From assembly GCF_019703515.2 (NCBI RefSeq), contig NC_059349.1:27276744-27340743 (forward strand): 64,000 bases of DNA, given 5' to 3'. The notes under the pieces were generated by a model, which saw nothing but the letters and a program-made list of their open reading frames with translations, was not told the origin of the DNA and did not search any database. This DNA is from Myxocyprinus asiaticus (lineage: Eukaryota; Chordata; Actinopteri; Cypriniformes; Catostomidae). Of this stretch, positions 36,405 through 46,866 are shown in pieces; within the stretch, counting starts at the first letter, position 1; every line of letters starts with the position of its first letter. A program made the translations under genes and the position numbers.

Positions 36405-36900
36405 TAAAATGTATGCCATTTAGTCATAGTTGATAAAGTCATAATGATATTGATATTGGAATATAATGTAGCTCATAATGATTTTGGAATGTTTTTCCCC
36501 CTGTAAAATCATAACACTAATACAATATGTGAACACCAATTATGTCATAATGACATTGGAATGTATAGCCTCCGATGACATCATAATAACATTAGAATGT
36601 ATCGCCTCAGATGACATCATAATGATTTTATGCATAACATCCAATAATTATTATTGGATGTTATGTAGTCAAGTAGTCTTGTTATTAAGTCATAATTATA
36701 TTTGAATGTATAGTCTCTAAGGTATTGAGAATGAAGCCAACTTGAAGACATAATAAATATAGAATGTATGTACTCTTAAATAATAATGATTTGAATGTAC
36801 AATATACTCTCCTTAAAATATAATGAGGTTAAAATGTATTGCCCCCTTCATAAGGTCATAATGATTTCTTAATGCATGGCCTAATCATAATGATTTTATT
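36405..36900. repeat. Degenerate tandem array, unit about 40-45 bp
   Basis: The unit consensus reads roughly 'catcataatgac', 'attggaatgtat', 'gcctc.gatga'. At least ten diverged units can be followed (for example from 36548, 36583 and 36615). A 31-bp near-perfect palindrome 'ataacatccaataa...ttattggatgttat' lies at 36634-36664. Confidence 0.75.
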
Positions 36901-37524
36901 AATTTATTGCCCTATGGATAGAGACCATGAATCTAAGCTGTTTCAGGACAAGCTTTCTAAAAGCCTTCATGATTTGATGCAAGAGGTCAAAGCAACAGAC
37001 TTATAGTACATAAAAAACCTGAAAAAGAACCATCATTTAGAGCTGAGGCACTTTCTTCAGACAGGGCTCTCTCTTCAAATCTGGATGCTGGAGTAGATGC
37101 AGTCTTTTAATGTCCTCATATGACCCTCAATCCATTGCATCTAAGCTGTCCTGCAAAGCCTCAGCCCCTTTGTCCCGAATCCTCATGCTCCTAGAGAGCT
37201 TTGTACTGTATGAAAAGATTAAATGCACCAAGTCCTGGTCAGATTTACCACATGTGTTAAGCCCATATTAAAAGTATACCGTCTTGAGGTATGTTTCCAC
37301 TGAGAGATCACAAGATTGCATTCTAAGAAAGGAGAGGACAGAGATGACCAGTGAAATACTGTGTTAGGAGCTTCTTCACTCATTGAAAATGGATAAGGAC
37401 AGGAGAATGAAATTAAAATGATTCACTAACCCAAAATGACTTTATAGATCACCTACATTTAATTATGTGTTATTGCTTTTAGAAGAAGCCTTTGTTCTGT
37501 CACACATTATACATTTGCACATAT

Positions 37525-37730
37525 ACAGTGAAATTCTTTTTTTTCCCCACATATCCCAGCTAAGCTGGGGTCAGAGTGCAGGGTCAGCCATGATACGGTG
37601 CCCCTGGAGCAGATAGGGTCAAGGGCCTTGCTCAAGGGCCCAACAGTGGCATCTTGGTGGTGCTGGGTTTTGAACCCCCAACCTTCTGATCAGTAACCCA
37701 GAGCCTTAACCGCTGATCCACCACTGCCTC
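37525..37730 (-). mobile_element. tRNA-derived SINE
   Basis: Points to the minus strand. tRNA-like head at the right (A-box 'tggatcagcggtt', B-box 'gggttcaaaaccc'-like in reverse), then 'gcaaggcccttgaccctat' and the tail near 'gaatttcactgt'. A common fish SINE type. Confidence 0.82.
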
Positions 37731-38380
37731 TTTTAGTTACAATTTGATTTATGCATTTAAGCACGCTGACTTTTTTTCTGATGGCAGCCAGTTTGTTGAA
37801 AATGTATTGCTCTCATTTTAGAAGTGCCATTTGAACCAAAGGTTATGTTTGCTTTGTGGCTCTGAGAGGCTACAACCATAGCTTATACACAAACACACTT
37901 TCGCTCGCAATCATTCTTGCCACAGGACAGATTGCGTTTGAGAATGAATTGGCTTCTGCCCAACGAAAGTTGGCGTGAGACTTTTGCAGCTCATTCATGC
38001 TAGCGTTATACCCTCATTTATAGTCACTGCTGTTACACTGAATTGTCTGTTATCTTAAGATTTATTTTCTTTCCGTGTAGTTAGTTTTTTTGCCGAGCTA
38101 TTGTTGACAGCACATTGAGCATTCTTGCGTGTGTTTTTGCCAGTTGTTTACAAAACAGTATATGTATTATTAGCCCCCTGTCATTGATGTAAATGGAAAG
38201 ATGTCGAAAGTTCCAGTTAAAAGGGATTTGTTGTCACGGTTTTAAAAAGGCACAACATTAAAATGCTCAAATTTTGATTCTTGATCTTTTTGAACTATTC
38301 CAAAAATGTATTATTTTAGTTCACTAAATATGAGCACTGTATTATTTCCTGATTACTACCAAGTGACAAGGTGAATACTA

Positions 38381-38566
38381 AAAGAAATAGTTCACCCAAA
38401 ATATATATTTTTTGAGCTCAACAACAACCATGACCATTCACTTTCATTGTATGAAAAAGAGCAATATTAAATGTAAGTATTATGCCGAACTTTTTGTGTA
38501 CCACGGAAGAAAGTCACATGGGTTTGGAACAACATTATGACAGAATCTTCATTTTGAGTAATCTTA
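38381..38566. repeat. Foldback 'TAGTTCACCC' repeat, copy 5
   Basis: 'aaagaaatagttcacccaa' at the left. 'gaagaaagtcacatgggttt' and 'ggaacaacattatgacagaa' at the right. Internally shortened. Confidence 0.75.
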
Positions 38567-38903
38567 CTTGACATGTTGGACAGACACCTACAGTAACTAC
38601 CAGTGTGTTTTTCTTGTGTAATGACCACGCTTCAGTCCCATATGCACTCCTTTTTATCTGCAAGTTTTAAAAACTTTCAAATATGTGTTGGCTATATGCT
38701 AACCTCATAATGAAATGGAAATCCAACTCTTTTCAAAATGACTTTCTGCTTGTTTTTGTTTTTTTTTTTGTTTTTTTGTTTTTTTGTTCTTTAGCTGTTT
38801 GAGTTACAATTTGTCTGTCCTGCACATTCATTCAGACTGCTTGAGGCAATTGCTAGGCATCTGGATCCTTGGGTCTTTATTCTATGTTTATTCTGTATTG
38901 TAG

Positions 38904-39061
38904 GTTTTTAATATTCAGGCCCGGACAGCCAGGCTGACCTGGGCTCCACCAGCAGGCCTCCAGAACAGAGACCGACACAGTAACGGACATCCCTTCACCT
39001 GCAGCTATGAGGTCACTCTCTCAGACAAGGGCCGGAATGGCCAGTACCGTGTCATCTATAG
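38904..39061 (+). CDS. fndc3b: fndc3b local exon 5 (FN3-1, first part)
   Basis: Encodes VFNIQARTARLTWAPP, an Asn/Arg/His loop, then SYEVTLSDKGRNGQYRVIYS. The LTW is the B-strand tryptophan of FN3-1. The acceptor is tattgtag and the donor tatag/gtaaga, splitting a Ser codon (phase 2). Confidence 0.95.
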
Positions 39062-39813
39062 GTAAGAAATACTACCTCTTTGCAACTAACTCTTACTGTA
39101 TAGTCTGCTTAAGGGTCCTTGTGATGTTTTATTATGTTTTTTTTTTTTTTTAATCATCTGTAATTTTGTCAAATTATACAAAGAGTTAGGATGTACTGGT
39201 GGTCAGAGGTGAAGAGGACAGTTATGTAATTGTGATTTGATTCCAAAAGTGCAACAAAGTGGATTCCAGTGATGTGCAAAAATATATTTAAAGGTGCACT
39301 CTTTTTTTTTTTTTTTTTTTTTTTTTGCAAATTGTGCACATTTTTATGCATGTCCTCTTGAACTTGCCCAGTTTAATATGTATTTTCCACCACAAAATAA
39401 ACTGCCGATTTGAGATGTGGTGGGGACATTTGTTTATGCCCATAGTTGAAGAAAAACCCACTCGTAAATTAACAATGTTAGACATGAATGCATTATCCAA
39501 TGAGCAAAAATAATTAGATGCAGGCTGTCCTCCCACCAGGACCTGTATGATTCAATACCTAGACAGCAGGCAGGGATGAAAATCGGTGAACCCTTCACAC
39601 CCTGTCAACAGCCCTTTGAAGCCCTGATCAAAGAGTTTCAAAGCAATAAAAAGCAAAACACTTGGTCACAAGTGCATTTTTTCCCTTGAGCAGCTGTCCT
39701 TCTCAACAAGTAAACAAAGTCTCTGATAAACAGTCATATTTTCACTGTGAATACTAAAACTCTATTGCTGGGACCCATTAATGTCAATAACTATTATGTG
39801 TGTGTCATTTTAG

Positions 39814-39873
39814 TGGAGAGGAGTTGGAATGCAATTTAAACGATCTTCGACCAGCAACAGATTACCATGTCAG
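39814..39873 (+). CDS. fndc3b: fndc3b local exon 6 (FN3-1, middle)
   Basis: 60-bp exon encoding SGEELECNLNDLRPATDYHV with the split Arg codon. It carries the L-x-P-x-T-x-Y Tyr-corner of FN3-1. The acceptor is catttttag and the donor tcag/gtaagt; phase 2 on both sides. Confidence 0.94.
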
Positions 39874-40366
39874 GTAAGTGTAGCTTTTACTTCTACTTAA
39901 GCTCTCCCACATGCGAGAGCATGTGCTTAGAGCATCTCAAACAATGACTATGATTAAAGCTCATTTTGACAGGAATTCATGCTGTTCTGATGATCACTAT
40001 TGTCATGTACAATATGCATTGATTATCTGCAGTTAGTTATTCTTTTTGTCACTGAAGTTCACATTAATGGAATGTTAGTCGTTATCTTAAGTTCCCCTGT
40101 CACCACAGCTCTACCTAAATGTCCCTTTAATGGTTTTTCTGTTACTTTTGATTAATTAAGCTGAGAGTTCTCTGCATTATGATGCTGGAAAGGTCAAGCT
40201 TAAATATGATGCATGTACTGATTCTCAAAGAACCTTTCAAGTCCAAGTGTGATGTAATCTGTTAGGACGTGGATTCTTGGCATTCTTAGTCTTAGAATCC
40301 AGTATTCATAGTGCTTAACTGAAATTAGGAGTATGTTTAGCTAGTGTTAAAAGTGAGTCTTCAATA

Positions 40367-40974
40367 GCCATGTTTCCACTATCAGGCCAAATGAGGGTGT
40401 GCTAGTGAATGCCGGGGCCAGTTGCGTTCACACTGTCATTTCCGGGGCTTTATCGTGCCTCCTCGGGGCCAACGGCCAAGCGCATTTGGCCCATCAAAAG
40501 AAGGCCAACTGGGGATTGAGGCGGGGTCAGTGTCAAAGGGGGAGTTTAGATACTTATTTCACAATTTTTCATATCTAGCTACCAGTTTACCTCAACAGAT
40601 CAACGGAGAATGGAGAATCGTCGGTAGACAAAATCAGGGCTCTTCGGAATATTGGGGCTAATGAAAATGTGCAACGTCAGATGGATGGCATCTGCTGAAA
40701 CGAAGACGTGATTAAGTATATTGTCACTGAACTTGCCAAGTTGTGTATCCAGTGCACAGTGATGCAGGTTCGGGAAAAATTTAAGAAACTGCGGGCACGG
40801 TACAAATCCGTGTTCATTTCGAGGGTTAGCTAGTCTCCAGAGTCTGATACCCCAGCTTAAGTTGCCCTCTTGTTTGTGAAATGGGTGGGGTGTGTGACGT
40901 TGGCACCATGACGGCGTATTAAGGGTGGGTTTTAGGGTAATACTGCTGGGCTATTGGCCCATTAGTGGGAATGC
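40367..40974. mobile_element. PIF/Harbinger-like non-autonomous element
   Basis: Left end 'gccatgtttccactatcagg' mirrors right end 'ggcccattagtgggaatgc'. The internal sequence keeps a scrap reading VIKYIVTELAKLCIQCTVMQ and VREKFKKLRARYKSV, like the Myb/MADF-type helper protein of Harbinger elements. GC-rich compared with its surroundings. Confidence 0.6.
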
Positions 40975-41520
40975 AGATCAGTTTTCGTCTCGTGGCTCGA
41001 GGTCTGAGGCTATTGGCCTCAGCTGACCAGTTGATATCCCTGGTTCGCACAGGCCAGATGGAGGAAAAGCGGCTAATCAGATGGTACTCAGTGGGACTAG
41101 TACCTGAGTATGACTATGTTCAGAACAGCATACTAACATACTATTCTTACTATGCAGCATATTGAAATTTGACATTTTTATCGTAGAATAATGTCTCTTG
41201 TTCTCTGCAGTTGACCCTGAACACACCATTTGTACTTAAGGGTGATGAAATTCTAGCAACTCTTTATTAATCTGAAGAAAGCTGTTATTAAATATCATAT
41301 TTGTTTAGATCATTTTTGTCCCACCTTTTTCACACAGGAAAAACCAATCAGGTGAAGTGGACCACCTTAAGACATTCTTAACTCAAAGCATTATAAAAGC
41401 AGTACACCCTCAATTTAGCACATACATTGAACTTCTGATTGTAGTGTAACAGAGTATTGAAAATTATAGGGTTGATGACATAGAGCTGATAATGGATTTG
41501 AGCTCATGTTTTTACTTCTG

Positions 41521-41994
41521 CTACATGGCCAAAAGTATGTGTATGCCCCCTTGTTATTATTGGGTTTGGCCATGTCAGCTACATCCATTACTAACAGGTA
41601 CTTAAAATTAAGCGTACTGCCATGTAATCTTTTTAGACAAACATTTTCTGAAGAATGGGGCATACCTTTTCTGTTCAATTCAGCATTACAATTCCTCTGT
41701 GCACAAAGTTAGGTCAGTAAAGAAATGGTTTACTCCACAAAGCTCAGACTTGAACCCCATTAAAAACCTTTTGGATGAATTCCAGGCCCCATCACCCAGC
41801 TTCAGAGTCTGCCCTCACTGATGCTCTTGTCTCTGAATGGGTGAAAATCCCCGTAGCCATACCCATGTTTCAACATCTACTGGAAAACCTTCCCAAAAGA
41901 GTGAAATTTGTTAAAGCAGCAAAGGGAGGACCACCTACCTATTAATGTCATTGGTTATTAAATGTTCTACTGCACATAAAGGTGTAGTGTTCAG
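41521..41994 (+). mobile_element. DNA transposon relic with transposase tail
   Basis: Left end 'ctacatggccaaaagtatgt', a fish element terminus. The + strand includes WFTPQSSDLNPIKNLLDEFQ-like remains followed by shifted tail sequence and 'agcaaagggaggaccaccta'. Related to the DDE end of Tc1-like enzymes, strongly decayed. A short tRNA-like stretch ('ctcaactggca', 'ggttcaaatccc') follows at 42005-42050. Confidence 0.55.
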
Positions 41995-42201
41995 TTGTCC
42001 TGTTACTCAACTGGCACTATAGCAATGCCATGGTCATTGGTTCAAATCCCTAATATCAATATATAGTCATGCAAACCTGAAGATTGCTCAGTTGGTAATT
42101 ATCTGGGCTGGTAATACATTGCATGTAGGGTTGATGCAGAAAAGGATCAGTCATAACCCTCACAACTCTGCTTCCTAATTGTACGTATCTTTCTACTTCA
42201 G

Positions 42202-42340
42202 AGTGAACGCCATGTGCAATTCAGTGAAAGGCTCATGTTCAGAAGTGGGGGCCTTCACTACCCACAGCAGTTCCCCAGACTGCCCAATGCCCCCTAAACT
42301 ATCCCATCGCACGAAGAGCACGCTCACACTGCAGTGGAAG
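42202..42340 (+). CDS. fndc3b: fndc3b local exon 7 (end of FN3-1, start of FN3-2)
   Basis: Encodes VNAMCNSVKGSCSEVGAFTT, a linker rich in Ser/Pro, then PPKLSHRTKSTLTLQWK, the A and B strands of FN3-2. The acceptor is ctacttcag and the donor ggaag/gtatga. Phase 2 in, phase 0 out. Confidence 0.95.
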
Positions 42341-42449
42341 GTATGACCGCTGCTCACCAAACATACTATAAAATTGTAAGTTAAAACTATGCCAGAATAA
42401 AACATTTGGCTGCTATCTCTTAATTATTGCAGTGATTTTCAAGGTGAAG

Positions 42450-42705
42450 ATTAAAGAGATAGTTAACTCAAATATGGAAATTCTGTCATAATTTACACTC
42501 ATTTTGTTCCAAACCTGTATGGGTTGCTTTCTTCTGTGGAACACAAAATGAGATCCTAAGCGGAAGGTTGGCCTGAGACTAACATTCTGCCAAACATCTC
42601 CTTTTTATTCCACTGAGGAAAAGAAAGACAAATGGGTTTGGAACAACATAAAGGTGAGTAAATTATGACAGACTATTCTTTTTTGGTTTAATCTATGCCT
42701 TTAAA
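42450..42705. repeat. Foldback 'TAGTTCACCC' repeat, copy 6
   Basis: 'aaagagatagttaactcaaa', 'ctgtcataatttacactcat' and 'gttccaaacctgtatgggtt' on the left. 'aatgggtttggaacaacata' and 'ggtgagtaaattatgacaga' on the right. It fills much of the intron between local exons 7 and 8. Confidence 0.82.
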
Positions 42706-43016
42706 ACTAGATCATACATCAAGCACACTATAATTTTCCTTTGAAAGTGCATTTTTATTCAAGGCTGATACTGTGAAGTTTTATTACAGAGGAGTACCAA
42801 CTATATGTTGCTTTAGTAGTGTAATTATCCTGTTAGATATAAAGGAGGTGTTCCATCCTTCTCACTGCAGTTTAAAGCATTCAATATTAACGTGGTCCAG
42901 TACAAAAAGAGAACTTCCTCTTACATAGCTTATTTTCAACAAGAAATGAGAAGACTGAAAATAAGTTTTCATGCTTTTTGTGAAGTTCTAATTATTTTAT
43001 TTTTTTCTCCGCTCAG

Positions 43017-43070
43017 GCACCAGTTGATAATGGATCAAAAATCACCAGTTACCTTTTAGAGTGGGACGAG
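43017..43070 (+). CDS. fndc3b: fndc3b local exon 8 (FN3-2 microexon)
   Basis: A 54-bp symmetric exon (phase 0/0) encoding APVDNGSKITSYLLEWDE, the B-C loop and C strand of FN3-2. The acceptor is ccgctcag and the donor gacgag/gtaatg. Its size is a multiple of three, so skipping would keep frame but remove the FN3 core. Confidence 0.95.
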
Positions 43071-43498
43071 GTAATGTCAAATTCTTTGTTGTAGAGAACT
43101 AGAAAAAAGCTTTAAAATTGAATTTTGATGTTGTTATTTTTTTATTTTTTATTTTTTTTTTTAGATTAGAGGCCTCTTGGTTGAATGCATTTCACACACC
43201 TTTTTAATACTTAGGATGTCTCTGTAACATTAGTGCTATTTTTATTTGCACCTATTCACTGACTTTTTTTTTCCCCCCCTGAGTGATATCTCTATTCATC
43301 TTTCACAGACCAAAGCACACTTTTGTCACTTCATTTCTTACTCCAGCCATTATTACACTGGTTTCTAGAAGCTAAGTGCTTTCATTGATTTTGGCCAGTG
43401 TGTTGTCTGAACTGTTCGATTGCACACGTATACAATATTCTTCACTTGGATGGTTGGATATTTCCTTCATTCTGGCTCGAGTGGAGTATCCAGCAGTG

Positions 43499-43504
43499 TC
43501 ATAT

Positions 43505-43577
<73 letters not shown>
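43499..43577. repeat. AT microsatellite
   Basis: About 38 AT/TA units with one phase slip near 43516, in the intron between local exons 8 and 9. Confidence 0.95.
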
Positions 43578-43582
<5 letters not shown>

Positions 43583-44193
43583 TTATTATTAAATGGCAAT
43601 ATTTGCCCCTTGGAATTGAGTTACAGGGGCAGATTTTGTTTCCACCATATAAAAACTAACAGTTCACTCTCTCTTTGTCAAATGATTCAATTCAGTCACT
43701 TTATATAAATACATTTTCAGTCTAAACAATTATGGCTGTTACCTATAAAATCAAATCAACATCAAATACTAAAGCTCTGTAAATAATGGACAAGATATCA
43801 TTACACAATAAACTCTTCTTGAATATATTTCATTTAATTAAGGGGCACCATAGAATTTAGGTTTGGTGGCATTTAAACACATTTTTTTTTTTACTTTTTA
43901 GGGCATATTTTTTTCCAGCCATATGAAAATAGTATGCTCACTCTGTCAAATGCTTCATTTGAAGCACTTAATAGAAATGCATTTTCATTCTTAACAATTA
44001 TGGATGTTACCTGTAAAATAAAATCAACGTTAAATACAAATGTAGATGTAAATAATGCACAAGATATCATTCCACAATAAGCATATTTTAACATACATTT
44101 ACAATAATACAACAATACATTTAAAATATGTGGAGCATCATTTTCACTTTTGGTGGCATATTGTTAGTGTTAATCATCTGCTTTATCTATTAG

Positions 44194-44318
44194 GGCAAAA
44201 AGAACAACGTTTTCAGAGAATGTTACTTTGGAAGCCAAAGGCACTACAAACTCACTCGCCTGTGTCCAGCCATGGCCTACACGTTTCGGGTGGCGGCACT
44301 CAACGACATCGGAATGAG
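44194..44318 (+). CDS. fndc3b: fndc3b local exon 9 (FN3-2, second half)
   Basis: Encodes GKKNNVFRECYFGSQRHYKL, then TRLCPAMAYTFRVAALNDIG and a split Ser/Arg-type codon. YTFRVAALN is the Tyr-corner and F strand of FN3-2. The acceptor is tctattag and the donor atgag/gtatca (phase 2). Confidence 0.95.
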
Positions 44319-44882
44319 GTATCACTACAGAATCACAAGAACGGACGTACACATGTAGACATGCACACTTTGGCTGAATCACAATTTGCATACGTTTACT
44401 GTATGCTACAAGTATGTATTGCTGCGCAAAGGTAAAATGCAGTAACTACACATTTAGTCAAAATTGAGTTATGACCGAAATTTGGTCGAATTTTATCTGT
44501 CCCTTGAAATAAGGGTTTGAATCAACTATGTTCATATTCACAAAAAATGAAGTGTAGAAATTGCAGAATACAAAAGCCACAGTGTAATGTGGCTTTTGTC
44601 TCAGTTTAAGTGTTGGCATGCAGCAGTTACTGTTAATAAGCAAGCAGTTACCTTTGAATATGTAGAAAGACAGTTTTGGCACACACTGTGCTACCACATT
44701 GTTAAAATGCGTCTTGACACCACAGACCCCTTTGTTGTGTACTGTCTGTTTTTGCATGTTCTGTGTTAGCATCTAGCTACTGTTAATTCATTACCTTATT
44801 ATTCATCATGATTTAACTTCATATTTATCTCATACATTTAACATTTTCTGTTGCAGCTTTGGCCCAGCATTCATTGCTGTTT

Positions 44883-45159
44883 TTAATGCTTCCGTGCTGT
44901 TGCGGGTCATTTTGACCCGTTTTAGTGTTTAACACAGCAAATGAACGTCAGCTTTTTAGAAACATGATGTTCTTTTCAGCCTGAAACTCAACATCCTCCA
45001 CAAATGTTATTTTCACATGGCATTGTAAAATGCTTTTACTGTCACCATGTTTCTCATACAGCGAATTGTGACTTTTATACTGTGATTCATCATGTTGGGC
45101 CAATTTGACCCAGTAATAGCTACACTAAACCTTCAATGGTAACAGCACGGAAGGGTTAA
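44883..45159. mobile_element. piggyBac-like MITE with TTAA duplication
   Basis: TTAA at 44883-44886 and again at 45156-45159. Inside, 'cttccgtgctgtt' at the left mirrors 'aacagcacggaag' at the right. 'gggtcattttgaccc' near the left end and 'ccaatttgacccag' near the right form a subterminal pair. 277 bp, no coding sequence. Confidence 0.75.
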
Positions 45160-45364
45160 GCAATTGAAAAAGCCAAAAGAGAACCAATGCATTGTGATTT
45201 GGGTTGCACTATAGTGGAAAAAAATGTTGTATTGTTTTCCAGTAAAATTATCTGAGAATCCATAAAACAAGATACATTTACTTAAATGCACAAGATATTT
45301 TGACTTGTTTTTTGTGAGCTTTATGTTTGCCAGTGGGGTAAGAAGAATATACATAATACAAAAT

Positions 45365-46859
45365 TAGAGCTGTCAGAATTAACCCGTTAGCGCAAGCGAT
45401 TAATTAAAAAGGGGTTTTTTTAACTTTTTTTAAACTAATTTGTATTAATTGTGATTAACACACTTTTACTGTTAATACAACATAGGCCAGCATAAACACT
45501 GGTTTGAAGGGCGGAACCTTTGTAATGTGTCCGCCCGGAGTCATTACACTGACGCGTCATTACACACACACACACACACCAGAGTCCTTCTACCATAGTG
45601 CCTACAAGCTTAATATAAAATAGCATAACGTGATGGTCCCAAAGACACGCTAGTTGACCGTTATGCTCTTTCCTATGATAGAGCCACAGAGGTTGTTATC
45701 TAAGTGAATAAAATAATCTGTGCACACACAACAGCGCTTCCATGATAAAATGATGGAGAAAGGACCTCTTAATGCTATTTGATGAACAAAACAAGCCCAG
45801 ATGGGACTTGTGATAGAAATCAAGTATTTTTCAGCCTATGTAAGACACATTTTAATTACCACAGAAAAGTCGTCAAGTCTTTACTACCACCAAAATGCAG
45901 AATGAGATGTTTTTGTCTGCAAGCGCTATTCATGTTGAGTTCAAAGCGATGGTGGCGTTGATGCCCTGATGCGAATCATGAACTCGGCTTCACGATTGAT
46001 GTAGGAAAGCAGATAGCCAGAGTCTACTAGCAGATTGTGGAGGATTTGAGTTTAAGAGATTTAATGACCATTGCAATGAAAATGCAACCTATGTGTGGAC
46101 TAGTTCTTTCAATTAGTCAACCTCTCACTTAGACTTTGGGTAACATTTAATATTACTTGAATTGGTGCTATTTTAGTGCATTTCTATCTTTATACTGTGG
46201 AAGGCTTTGTTTGAAAAATGTTAATAAAACATTATATTTGGGGCCTGGGTAGCTCAGCGAGTAAAGATTACGCTGACTATCGAATCCAGGGCATGCTGAT
46301 TGACTCCAGCCAGGTCTCCTAAGCAACCAAATTGACCCGGTTGCTAGGGAGGGTAGAGTCACATGGGCTATAATGTGTGGTTCTCGCTCTCGCTGGGGCT
46401 CGTGGTGAGTTGTGCGTGGATGCCGTGGAGAATAGCGTGAAGCCTCCACGTGTGCTACGTCTCTGCGGTAACGCGCTCAACAAGCCACGTGATAAGATGC
46501 ACGGATTGACAATCTCAGACACGGAGACAACTGAGATTTGTCCTCCGCCGCCCGGATTCAGGCGAGTCACTGCACCACCACGAGGACTTAGAGTGCATTG
46601 GGAATTGGGCATTCCAAATTGGGGAGTAAAGGGGAGAACAAAATTTAAATAAAAAAAATAAATAAAGCGTTATATTGTTACATTTTGTTTTGTTTTCTTT
46701 CCTAAGATGGAAATAAATGCGTTTTGACAAGAAAATAGGTATATAGTATAGTATATAATATATAGTGTCAAATTTCAGCACTTTCAAAATCTGCGATTAA
46801 CTACAAAAAAAATTATGCGATTAATCGCGATTAAATTTTTTTAAAGACTGACAGCACTA
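45365..46859. mobile_element. hAT element with perfect 8-bp target duplication, holding a SINE
   Basis: Target duplication 'tacaaaat' at 45357-45364 and 46860-46867. Ends 'tagagctgtca' and 'tgacagcacta' are inverted relatives, and 'gcgattaa' blocks mirror near both ends. The + strand at about 45750-45930 shows a BED-finger-like remnant (PDGTCDRNQVFFSLCKTHFN, YHRKVV). No catalytic hAT region, so non-autonomous. A SINE sits at 46241-46668. Confidence 0.88.
46241..46668 (+). mobile_element. Long tRNA-derived SINE, copy 1
   Basis: Head 'gggcctgggtagctcagcga' (A-box), degenerate B-box 'tatcgaatccagg', GC-rich body ('ggttgctagggagggtagag', 'aacgcgctcaacaagccacg'), tail 'gggcattccaaattggggag' and an A-rich end. 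The flanks 'aataaaacattatattt' and 'aataaagcgttatattg' look like an imperfect target duplication. Same family as 59641-60080. Confidence 0.85.
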
Positions 46860-46866
46860 TACAAAA

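Noticed and set aside
36405..36900. CRISPR-like spaced repeat
   Set aside because: Units are adjacent and diverged without unique spacers, in a vertebrate intron.
37690..37730. Possible tRNA gene on the minus strand
   Set aside because: It is the head of a common fish SINE.
46241..46320. Possible tRNA gene
   Set aside because: A-box and B-box are part of a long SINE with a second copy at 59641-60080; the B-box is degenerate and no cloverleaf is convincing.
46377..46652. GC-rich open frames on both strands (also 59661-59933)
   Set aside because: They fall in the SINE body and are shared between copies; not protein genes.
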